NCBI GenBank assembly: GCA_964650905.1
Contig: CAZYVH010000047.1
Span: 1 to 20,989, forward strand
Reading direction: 5' to 3'
From: SZUA-36 sp964650905
GTDB taxonomy: Bacteria > Pseudomonadota > Gammaproteobacteria > Xanthomonadales > SZUA-36
Length of the DNA stretch: 20,989 nt
Shown here: positions 14,364 through 20,989 of the stretch, piece after piece
Position numbering within the stretch: position 1 is the stretch's first letter
Layout: each line of letters begins with the position of its first letter
Position numbers and translations under genes: made by a program
Notes under the pieces: model-generated
Seen by the model: only the letters and a program-made list of their open reading frames with translations
What the model was told of the DNA's origin: nothing
Databases searched by the model: none

Positions 14364-15545
14364 ATGAGTGATTACCTGTTTACATCGGAGTCCGTTTCCG
14401 AAGGCCATCCGGACAAGGTCGCTGACCAGATTTCGGATGCGATCCTGGATGCCATTATCAAAGCGGATATCGCCTCGGGTGCCGAACGTCCGTCCCACGT
14501 GGCCTGTGAAACTTTTATCAAGACCGGTGTGGCCATCGTCGGCGGTGAAATCACGACCGACGCCTGGGTGGATCTGGAGAAAATCATACGCAAGGTCATC
14601 GTTGATATCGGCTACGATTCCTCGGAAGTCGGTTTTGACGGCCATACCTGTGGTGTGATCAATATCATCGGCAAGCAGTCCAGCGACATCGACCAGGGGG
14701 TCAATCGCGCGGAACCGGAAAAACAGGGTGCCGGTGACCAGGGTCTGATGTTCGGCTATGCAAGCAGTGAAACTGAGGTGTTGATGCCGGCGCCGATCTA
14801 CTATGCACACGAGTTGGTCAAAAAACAGTCCGAAGTACGCCGCAGCTCCAGTGGGGGTCAGCAACACTTGCGCCCGGACGCCAAGAGCCAGGTGACCTTC
14901 CGTTATGAGAACGGCTTGCCGGTGGGGATCGACGCCGTTGTGCTCTCCACACAGCACCACAGGGATTCGCAGTACGCGGATATCCATGAGCTGGTGATGG
15001 AGGAGATCATCAAACCGGTGCTGCCGGCTAACTGGCTGGACGAGGGCACCCGGTACCACATCAACCCGACCGGTCGGTTTGAGATTGGCGGGCCGGTCGG
15101 TGACGCGGGTCTGACCGGTCGCAAGATCATCGTTGATACCTATGGCGGTATGGCCCGCCATGGCGGTGGTGCATTTTCCGGTAAAGATCCATCCAAGGTG
15201 GACCGATCCGCAGCCTATGCTGCTCGTTACGTGGCTAAAAATATCGTCCGGGCTGGTCTCGCGGAGCGTATCGAGATTCAGGTGTCCTACGCCATTGGTG
15301 TGGCCGAGCCGACCTCGATCAGCGTCGATACCTTCGGTACCCATAACATACCGGTGGCGAGTATCGAGGCACTGGTAAGGGAACACTTTGACCTGACCCC
15401 GTACGGCATTATTACGATGCTTGATTTGATCAAGCCCATTTATCTGCCACTGGCGGCCTACGGGCACATGGGCAGGGAAGATTTGAACGTCAGTTGGGAG
15501 AAAACTGACAAAGCGGACGAGCTGCGCGCTGCAGCTGGTCTTTGA
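14364..15545 (+). CDS. metK: S-adenosylmethionine synthetase
   Basis: The enzyme makes SAM from methionine and ATP. The 393-aa protein starts MSDYLFTSESVSEGHPDK, aligning with the start of E. coli MetK. The ATP/methionine site carries GHPDK (14-18). GAGDQG (122-127) and GGGAFSGKDPSKVDRS (267-282, P-loop-like) are the two family signatures. All conserved residues I can check are present. An ATG at 14358 is also in frame, but GGAG at 14351-14354 is 9 bases from 14364 and only 3 from 14358, so the second is preferred. It is the first gene of the metK-ahcY-metF operon, directly behind the palindromic operator, and is divergent from nhaD. Confidence 0.97.
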   Translation: MSDYLFTSESVSEGHPDKVADQISDAILDAIIKADIASGAERPSHVACETFIKTGVAIVGGEITTDAWVDLEKIIRKVIVDIGYDSSEVGFDGHTCGVINIIGKQSSDIDQGVNRAEPEKQGAGDQGLMFGYASSETEVLMPAPIYYAHELVKKQSEVRRSSSGGQQHLRPDAKSQVTFRYENGLPVGIDAVVLSTQHHRDSQYADIHELVMEEIIKPVLPANWLDEGTRYHINPTGRFEIGGPVGDAGLTGRKIIVDTYGGMARHGGGAFSGKDPSKVDRSAAYAARYVAKNIVRAGLAERIEIQVSYAIGVAEPTSISVDTFGTHNIPVASIEALVREHFDLTPYGIITMLDLIKPIYLPLAAYGHMGREDLNVSWEKTDKADELRAAAGL

Positions 15546-15563
15546 ACAGCAGGAGTTTAGCCA

Positions 15564-16994
15564 GTGAATGCAGTAATTGAAGCCCCCGGTCAGCAGGACT
15601 ATTTCGTTAAAGATATTAGCCAGGCCGAGTTTGGTCGCAAGGAAATTGCCATCGCCGAGACGGAAATGCCGGGTCTTTTGGCGGTGCGTAAACAATACCG
15701 TGACGAACAACCGCTCAAAGGCACACGTATCGCCGGCAGTTTGCACATGACCATCCAGACGGCGGTGCTGATCGAGTCGCTCAGAGCGCTGGGCGCCGAG
15801 GTGCGCTGGGCATCGTGCAATATTTACTCGACCCAGGACCATGCCGCGGCCGCGATCGCGGCCGGTGGAACACCGGTATTTGCGTTCAAGGGCGAAAACC
15901 TCGATGAATACTGGGAATTCACGCACCAGATATTTAACTGGGGTGAAGGCGGGGCTGATGACAGTTTTGCCAACATGATCCTGGATGACGGTGGTGACGC
16001 GACCCTGCTGCTTTGCCTGGGTGCACGGGCAGAGGAAGACCCATCGCTGTTGGACAGCCCTGAAAATGAGGAGGAGGTCGCGTTGTTTGGCGCCATCAAA
16101 AAGCGTCTGGAGACACGACCTGGCTGGTATGGGAAAGCGCTGGCCCACATTCACGGCGTAACCGAGGAAACCACCACCGGGGTCAAACGTCTTTACCAGA
16201 TGGCGAAGGAAGGCACACTGCCGTTCCCGGCCATTAATGTGAACGATTCGGTGACCAAGTCAAAGTTTGATAACCTGTATGGCTGTCGTGAATCACTGGT
16301 AGACGGTATCAAGCGTGCCACGGATGTCATGATCGCCGGCAAGACCGCCATCATCGCCGGTTATGGCGACGTGGGAAAAGGTTGTGCACAATCATTACGT
16401 GGTTTGGGCGCAACGGTCTGGGTGACAGAGATCGACCCGATTTGTGCGTTGCAGGCGGCCATGGAGGGCTACCGTGTGGTGACGATGGATGAGGCCGTGT
16501 CCCAGGCAGACATCGTGGTCACGGCAACCGGTAATTATCATGTCTTGAATCACGCCAACATGCTCGCCATGAAAGATCAGGCGATTGTCTGCAACATTGG
16601 TCATTTTGATAGTGAAATTGACGTCGCCAGTCTCAAACAATACCAGTGGGAAAACATCAAGCCGCAGGTGGATCACGTCATTTTTCCGGATGGAAAACGT
16701 ATTATCCTGCTGGCCGAAGGCCGTCTGGTGAACCTTGGTTGTGCCACCGGCCATCCTAGTTTTGTGATGTCAAACTCATTTACCAACCAGGTGCTGGCAC
16801 AGATTGAACTGTGGCAAAACCCGGGTCGCTACCGCAATGCTGTTTATGTCTTGCCCAAGCACCTGGATGAGAAAGTGGCCCGGCTGCACCTCGATCGTAT
16901 CGGTGCCAGGCTGACCCGTCTGAGCGCTGAACAGGCAGCTTATATTAATGTTGATGCCGACGGCCCGTTCAAGCCGGAATATTACCGCTACTAA
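15564..16994 (+). CDS. ahcY: S-adenosylhomocysteine hydrolase
   Basis: The enzyme splits S-adenosylhomocysteine to adenosine and homocysteine with bound NAD+, removing the inhibitor made by SAM-dependent methylation. The 476-aa length matches the longer proteobacterial form with its inserted segment (about 130-185). Signatures are GSLHMTIQTAVLIESL near residue 58, SVTKSKFDNLYGCRESL, the NAD-binding GYGDVGKGCA, and the C-terminal FKPEYYRY that reaches the neighbouring subunit. The start is GTG, with AGGAG 8 bases upstream; no in-frame ATG fits better. It begins 18 bases after the metK stop and is clearly in the same operon. Confidence 0.97.
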   Translation: MNAVIEAPGQQDYFVKDISQAEFGRKEIAIAETEMPGLLAVRKQYRDEQPLKGTRIAGSLHMTIQTAVLIESLRALGAEVRWASCNIYSTQDHAAAAIAAGGTPVFAFKGENLDEYWEFTHQIFNWGEGGADDSFANMILDDGGDATLLLCLGARAEEDPSLLDSPENEEEVALFGAIKKRLETRPGWYGKALAHIHGVTEETTTGVKRLYQMAKEGTLPFPAINVNDSVTKSKFDNLYGCRESLVDGIKRATDVMIAGKTAIIAGYGDVGKGCAQSLRGLGATVWVTEIDPICALQAAMEGYRVVTMDEAVSQADIVVTATGNYHVLNHANMLAMKDQAIVCNIGHFDSEIDVASLKQYQWENIKPQVDHVIFPDGKRIILLAEGRLVNLGCATGHPSFVMSNSFTNQVLAQIELWQNPGRYRNAVYVLPKHLDEKVARLHLDRIGARLTRLSAEQAAYINVDADGPFKPEYYRY

Positions 16995-17007
16995 TCGTTA
17001 CTCAAAG

Positions 17008-17853
17008 ATGCACGGCCGCAAAAACGTTCCAATATCGTTCGAGTTTTTCCCGCCGCGTAGTGCTGAGCAAAAGCTGGTACTGGAATCCACCTGGCAAAAA
17101 CTGTCGCGTCTGAATCCGCGTTACCTATCGGTTACCTTTGGTGCCGGCGGGTCAACACTGGATGCAACTTTGCAGACGGTGAGGGATTTGCTGGAGCACT
17201 CCGGTGTTCCGGTGGCACCACATATTTCATGCATGGCCAGGGACCGCGACATGCTTCACGGTTTGCTGGAGTCATACCGTGATGCCGGTGTAAAGCGGGT
17301 CGTCGTGCTGCGCGGTGACCGGCCTGAAGGGGTCGCCGGACCCGGACCTTTCCAATATGCCTGTGATCTGGTGAAGTTCGTGCAGCAGTCCTTCACCGAT
17401 GTTTTCCACATCGAGGTTGCCTGTTATCCGGAATTTCACCCGGAGTCACCCTCGCCCGAGTCCGAGTTCAGATATTTCAGGGAAAAGGTCGACGCGGGTG
17501 CCGATGGCGCTACCACTCAGTATTTTTATAACACCGATTGTTATTTCCAGTTCCTGGATGACTGCGCCAGGCATGCTATTGATATTCCCATCACGCCCGG
17601 CATCATGCCGATCACCAACTATACGAGCCTGGCGAGGTTTTCAGCCCAGTGTGGTGCAGAAATCCCGCGCTGGATGCGCAAACGGCTTGAGTCCTTCGGC
17701 GATGATGGTGCATCTATCCGTGAATTCGGACTGGACGTGGTGACCAAGCTGAGTGAACGCTTGTTGCTCGGTGGCGCCCCGGGTCTGCATATTTACACGC
17801 TCAACCGGGCCAATGCCACCATGCGTTTGTGGCAACGTTTAAACCACCTTTAG
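17008..17853 (+). CDS. metF: 5,10-methylenetetrahydrofolate reductase
   Basis: This flavoprotein reduces methylene-THF to 5-methyl-THF, the methyl donor for homocysteine remethylation. The 281-aa protein begins MHGRKNVPISFEFFPPRSAE, where the glutamate of FEFFPP is catalytic. VTFGAGGSTLD, VVVLRGDRP, GATTQYFYN and PGIMPITNYTSLARF are standard MetF signatures, and the length is typical of the bacterial enzyme. The ATG at 17008 lies 13 bases after the ahcY stop and gives the normal N-terminus. An upstream in-frame ATG at 16948 would overlap ahcY and add 20 unlikely residues. No clear Shine-Dalgarno is seen, so translation may depend on coupling with ahcY. It closes the metK-ahcY-metF operon; methionine synthase is not in the window. 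Confidence 0.95.
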   Translation: MHGRKNVPISFEFFPPRSAEQKLVLESTWQKLSRLNPRYLSVTFGAGGSTLDATLQTVRDLLEHSGVPVAPHISCMARDRDMLHGLLESYRDAGVKRVVVLRGDRPEGVAGPGPFQYACDLVKFVQQSFTDVFHIEVACYPEFHPESPSPESEFRYFREKVDAGADGATTQYFYNTDCYFQFLDDCARHAIDIPITPGIMPITNYTSLARFSAQCGAEIPRWMRKRLESFGDDGASIREFGLDVVTKLSERLLLGGAPGLHIYTLNRANATMRLWQRLNHL

Positions 17854-17856
17854 CCC

Positions 17857-17883
17857 GGCGCCCGGTCGTATCTGTGGGGCGCC
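17857..17883. terminator. Hairpin between convergent metF and asparaginase genes, possible terminator
   Basis: GGCGCCC (17857-17863) and GGGCGCC (17877-17883) form a perfect 7-bp GC stem with a 13-base loop, placed 3 bases after the metF stop and before the end of the convergent gene. There is no T-run on either side, so it does not meet the usual definition of an intrinsic terminator. It may help Rho-dependent ending or RNA stability. Confidence 0.3.
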
Positions 17884-17913
17884 ATCATCCGGGATACTGG
17901 TAAAATGTTCGGC

Positions 17914-18975
17914 TTAGTGCTCCACGTTTCCACCCAATACTTCACCTCTGTTTTCTTCATCGCGGTAGATTGTAATTGCCATTTTCCCATTGACGTCAAT
18001 ACTGGCGCGGTACATACCCTCGGTATTGAACGGTGTTGTTATGTTGCCGTCATGATCCATGGCGATGACCCCGCCCTCGCCACCGGCCCTGACGAGCACG
18101 TCGTTGATCACAAAGTCGGCGGCCTCGGTCAATGATGCACCGAGTTCCACCCGATTGCAGATGTTATAAGCAACCACGTAGCGGATAAAAAATTCACCAT
18201 GACCGGTCGCGCTGACCGCGCAACTGTGGTTGTTGGCGTAGGTGCCCGCGCCGATGATGGGCGAGTCACCAACCCGGCCCCAGCGTTTGTTGGCCGTACC
18301 ACCCGTGGAGGTACCGGCCGCAAGGTTACCCTGGCGGTCGAGCACCACGGCACCGACGGTTGAAAACCACTCGTCAACCTGATCCTCCGGGTGGACCACA
18401 GCCTGTTCTTGCCCGGTCGTTTCGCGCGCTCTGATGCGTTGAAGCTGTCGCCAGCGGAAATCGGTGTAGAAATACTTTGGGTCCATCATTTCAAAGCCCT
18501 GTTGGCGGGCAAATTCCTCTGCTCCCTGACCTATCAGCATGACGTGTTCGGAGTTGGTCATGACCTTGAGGGCGAGGTCTATGGGGTTTTTGATATGGGT
18601 AAGCGATGCCACCGCGCCGGCGTTCAGCTTTGCACCTTCCATGATGGACGCATCCATCTCATTCTTGCCAGCGGCGTTGAACACCGCACCTTTGCCGGCA
18701 TTGAATAGGGGTGAGTCTTCCATGACGTTGATGGCTGCTGTGACTGCTTCAGAACCTGCCGCACCATCCAGAAGTGCCTGGTAGCCAGCCTTGACCGAGG
18801 CCTTGAGCGTGCTGCGAACCGCGGCTTCCTTATCAGCCGTCATGCTGGCTCGGGTGATGGTTCCGGCACCGCCGTGTATAACAATGGCGAGGGGTGTGGC
18901 AACAGCGGCCTGGCTCATGCAGAGAATTGCGATGGTAAAAAGGAGGTGTTTGAGCATTACAATGGGTTCATGCAT
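17914..18975 (-). CDS. Exported isoaspartyl peptidase / L-asparaginase (Ntn-hydrolase)
   Basis: This 353-aa precursor belongs to the plant-type asparaginase (IaaA) family, which cleaves itself to expose a catalytic threonine. It then hydrolyses isoaspartyl dipeptides and asparagine. A signal peptide (MLKHLLFTIAILCMSQAAVA) makes it probably periplasmic, whereas E. coli IaaA is cytoplasmic. IVIHGGAGT opens the domain. The autoprocessing site is FSTVGAVVLD with T206 as the new N-terminus; most relatives have Gly before this Thr and here it is Ser. GRVGDSPIIGAGTYA and TGHGE carry the substrate-binding Arg/Asp and Thr/Gly. A second ATG at 18957 would start directly at the signal peptide, and neither has a strong ribosome site. 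It follows the NUDIX gene by 13 bases. Confidence 0.9.
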   Translation of the reverse strand: MHEPIVMLKHLLFTIAILCMSQAAVATPLAIVIHGGAGTITRASMTADKEAAVRSTLKASVKAGYQALLDGAAGSEAVTAAINVMEDSPLFNAGKGAVFNAAGKNEMDASIMEGAKLNAGAVASLTHIKNPIDLALKVMTNSEHVMLIGQGAEEFARQQGFEMMDPKYFYTDFRWRQLQRIRARETTGQEQAVVHPEDQVDEWFSTVGAVVLDRQGNLAAGTSTGGTANKRWGRVGDSPIIGAGTYANNHSCAVSATGHGEFFIRYVVAYNICNRVELGASLTEAADFVINDVLVRAGGEGGVIAMDHDGNITTPFNTEGMYRASIDVNGKMAITIYRDEENRGEVLGGNVEH

Positions 18976-18988
18976 CAGCTTTGCGGAG

Positions 18989-19513
18989 TCATGCGTGTGT
19001 CTGCGCCCAGTACAGCGCGGAATATATTTTCGGGTCCAGCATTACACCGTCAGCCAGATGGGTAGTCAGCCAGTTGGCCGCGTTGTCCAGCGGTACATGG
19101 TGAACGGTGATGTCTTCAGAGCTGTCACCACCACCGTCATCGACCCGCTCAAGACCGTCGGCATAGTATATCGTAATGAGTTCATCCGCCATGCCAGGAG
19201 AGCTTGGACAGGTGAGTAGCTTTTCCATTGTACTTGCACGGTAACCGGTCTCTTCGAGCAGTTCGCGGCGCGCAGCCGATTCCGGACTTTCCAGTGTATC
19301 ACCGGTGTCACCCACAAGACCGGCCGGCAATTCAATCACCCGGCTTTTGACCGGGACGCGGTACTGTTCCACCAGAATCAGCTCGTGTCGATCGGTTACC
19401 GCGACCATGACCACCACGCCACTGGCATTTGTCCGGTAGGCAAATTCCCAGCCATCCTGTTCCTTGATGCCTAAAAAGCGTCCCCGGTAATGATTTATTT
19501 CACAATTTGGCAC
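18989..19513 (-). CDS. NUDIX hydrolase, ADP-ribose pyrophosphatase-like
   Basis: This 174-aa cytoplasmic protein has a NUDIX core. VIELPAGLVG precedes the box, whose metal-binding end is AARRELLEETGY. The first part of the box (GDTGDTLESPE) is slightly longer than the G-x5-E consensus. LLTCPSSPGMADELITIYYA after the box is typical of ADP-ribose and related nucleotide-sugar pyrophosphatases, so cleavage of ADP-ribose is the likely activity. The start is GTG at 19513, with GAGGGG about 12 bases upstream. It is the first gene of a pair with the isoaspartyl peptidase and is divergent from the propeller gene, with 112 bases between. Confidence 0.85.
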   Translation of the reverse strand: MPNCEINHYRGRFLGIKEQDGWEFAYRTNASGVVVMVAVTDRHELILVEQYRVPVKSRVIELPAGLVGDTGDTLESPESAARRELLEETGYRASTMEKLLTCPSSPGMADELITIYYADGLERVDDGGGDSSEDITVHHVPLDNAANWLTTHLADGVMLDPKIYSALYWAQTHA

Positions 19514-19625
19514 AGCTTTACTGACCCCTCTGATAAACTACCATTGATTGTATCTCCCTGGTTGATATCCGGCCAGAACCAATTATGGTCCAACGGTTCA
19601 AAGTAACTCATTTCCGAGGATAAAT

Positions 19626-20987
19626 ATGTTCAAAAGAGTTGTTTTTACCCTGCTGTTTACAGGTCTGCTCATCGTTGTCAACCGGCCGTTACAGGCACAG
19701 ACCGAGAGTGTCAAGGCCTTAGCGGATAACGTACCGGCCTTGCTGGTTAGCGCCAATACCGCTTTTGCCGGCAAGGACTACCTGATGTTTCGCAGGGTGA
19801 TGGAACGTTTGCATGAAAAGCGCCCGTATAACAGTGACTACATGTACCAATTGGTCAATGCGTATGCCCTACTGGATGAAAAACAGCCCGCTTATGACCT
19901 GATGTTGCATATGCAGCAACAAGGTCTTGCCTACGATTTCACTCAGTCCGAGAGCAGCTTAAACATACGCAATACCCAGGTATTTGACTATGTGAACGAT
20001 CTGATGAAAATGGCGGGCGAACCGGTTGGTGAGTCGAAACTGGTGGTTAGCTTGCCGTCGCAGCTGATCATGCCCGAAGCACTGGCGTGGGATGAAAGCC
20101 GGCAAAAATTCCTGGTCGGTACCATCAGGGAGGGCAGTGTCTATGCGGTTGGCAAGAATGGCCAGATTGAGCAATTGTTGACAGCCAGCGATGAAAACGG
20201 GCTGTGGGCGATTTATGGTTTGCTGCTTGACCCGTTGCACAAGAGGTTGTGGGTCAGTAGTGCCGCCACACCCCAATTTGCGCGCTATGACACCATAGAC
20301 AAAGGGCGCGCTGCATTGTTTGAATTTGATCTTGCAACACTTGAACTGAAACGTCGTTACCCGGTGCCGGTGGATGGACGACCCCACATCCTCGGCAGCA
20401 TGGTCGTCAACCCCGCCGGTGATATCTTCATCGCGGATCGTGTGCTGCCTTTCATATTCAGTAAGCTGGCCGGTGAAGACAAGCTGAAACCCGTCCTTGC
20501 ATTCAGGGATATGCTCAGTCTGCGCGGTATGGCCATGCAGCCGGATGGTCACCTCATGTATGTGGCGGACCGTGAACTTGGCATCCTGGTGGTTGATGTC
20601 GATAGTGGTAAATATGGGAAACTGGCGGTTCCCGCCAATCTGAATATCGGTGGCATCGATGGATTGTATCTGTGGGAGAACCACCTGGTCATCATCCAAA
20701 ACGGTATCAGACCGCAGCGTGTCATGCGTTTGCAGCTTGATGCCAACGGTACGACTGTGACCGCGGTCAGACCATTGGCAGTAGCGCAGGAAAAATTTGA
20801 CTACCCCAGCTTCGGTACCATCATCGGCACAGACCTGTTCTATTTTGGCAATAGCCATTGGTCGCGCAACGATGCAGCATTAAAACCCATCAGAATAGTG
20901 CGTACACCACTCGACGCCAGTCAGGATCTGGTGCCGCCGAACCTACAGAAATTTCTGCAACAACAGGCGAAGAAAACTAAAGGATAG
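19626..20987 (+). CDS. Secreted protein with helical N-terminus and beta-propeller-like domain
   Basis: The 453-aa protein is complete; its TAG stop is at 20985-20987. A signal peptide (MFKRVVFTLLFTGLLIVVNRPLQAQ) is followed by a helical, TPR-like region (about 30-130: YQLVNAYALLDEKQPAYDLM). Residues about 145-440 show repeated strands of the NHL/SMP-30-type propeller: PEALAWDESRQKFLVGT, GLLLDPLHKRLWVSS, GSMVVNPAGDIFIAD, RGMAMQPDGHLMYVADRE, GGIDGLYLWENHLVII. There are no obvious catalytic residues, and function is unknown: a sugar-lactone hydrolase or a binding protein is possible. GAGGA lies 5 bases before the ATG. A TTGATA/TATGGT pair (19562-19589, 16-bp spacer) might be its promoter, weakly supported. 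Confidence 0.75.
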   Translation: MFKRVVFTLLFTGLLIVVNRPLQAQTESVKALADNVPALLVSANTAFAGKDYLMFRRVMERLHEKRPYNSDYMYQLVNAYALLDEKQPAYDLMLHMQQQGLAYDFTQSESSLNIRNTQVFDYVNDLMKMAGEPVGESKLVVSLPSQLIMPEALAWDESRQKFLVGTIREGSVYAVGKNGQIEQLLTASDENGLWAIYGLLLDPLHKRLWVSSAATPQFARYDTIDKGRAALFEFDLATLELKRRYPVPVDGRPHILGSMVVNPAGDIFIADRVLPFIFSKLAGEDKLKPVLAFRDMLSLRGMAMQPDGHLMYVADRELGILVVDVDSGKYGKLAVPANLNIGGIDGLYLWENHLVIIQNGIRPQRVMRLQLDANGTTVTAVRPLAVAQEKFDYPSFGTIIGTDLFYFGNSHWSRNDAALKPIRIVRTPLDASQDLVPPNLQKFLQQQAKKTKG

Positions 20988-20989
20988 CC

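Noticed and set aside
14355..16154. 599-codon open frame on the minus strand opposite metK and the start of ahcY
   Set aside because: It mirrors two strongly conserved genes in full, has no recognisable domain and arises from codon bias. Its composition is not like a real protein.
1..20989. CRISPR arrays, tRNA genes, insertion sequences, phage attachment sites or an origin
   Set aside because: No regularly spaced repeats, cloverleaf-like segments, transposase motifs or DnaA-box clusters were seen on either strand.

Overview
The window reads as chromosome from a gammaproteobacterium, probably marine or halophilic. The GC content is moderate (mid-50s % by eye). Supporting features are the metK-ahcY-metF cluster, an NhaD-type antiporter, a paired DUF1538 operon and secreted proteins with repeated 'WFDPxHDGEG' domains. 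This placement is inferred from gene content and protein style. No rRNA, tRNA, CRISPR array, insertion sequence or phage gene was seen. Genes are tightly packed, and no stretch over about 210 bases lacks a gene.

Left part (1-5128, all minus strand). A small conserved protein is cut by the left edge. Next comes an operon whose transcription order is periplasmic rhodanese, exported HEAT-repeat-like protein, and secreted M14 zinc carboxypeptidase with two C-terminal repeats. Each of its junctions is a 4-base ATGA stop/start overlap. A HAD-family phosphatase gene lies upstream of it.

Middle left (5171-7893). This part holds a metallo-beta-lactamase-fold hydrolase, a hypoxanthine/uracil-DNA glycosylase-like protein (convergent, overlapping), a conserved 142-aa protein, a two-CBS-domain protein with its own sigma70-like promoter, and a two-helix small membrane protein.

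Ion-transport region (7960-14161). A plus-strand operon encodes two paralogous DUF1538 membrane proteins, a PII-like trimer-type regulator and a two-CBS protein. Two of its junctions overlap by 3-4 bases. It converges on a minus-strand operon that runs NhaD-type Na+/H+ antiporter, TrmB tRNA methyltransferase, SLC13-type carrier with two RCK_C (TrkA-C) domains. Three transporter types and three families of nucleotide-sensing domain (PII, CBS, RCK_C) thus lie within 7 kb. I regard this as the best candidate for an under-described system: nucleotide-gated cation/anion homeostasis.

Activated-methyl-cycle region (14164-17853, plus). metK, ahcY and metF form an operon. A 42-bp near-perfect palindrome ends immediately before the metK ribosome binding site and contains a likely -10 box, so it looks like a repressor operator (SahR-type is my first guess).

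Right part (17914-20987). A NUDIX hydrolase and a signal-peptide-bearing isoaspartyl peptidase/asparaginase form a minus-strand pair. A complete secreted beta-propeller-like protein is divergent from them and ends at the window edge.
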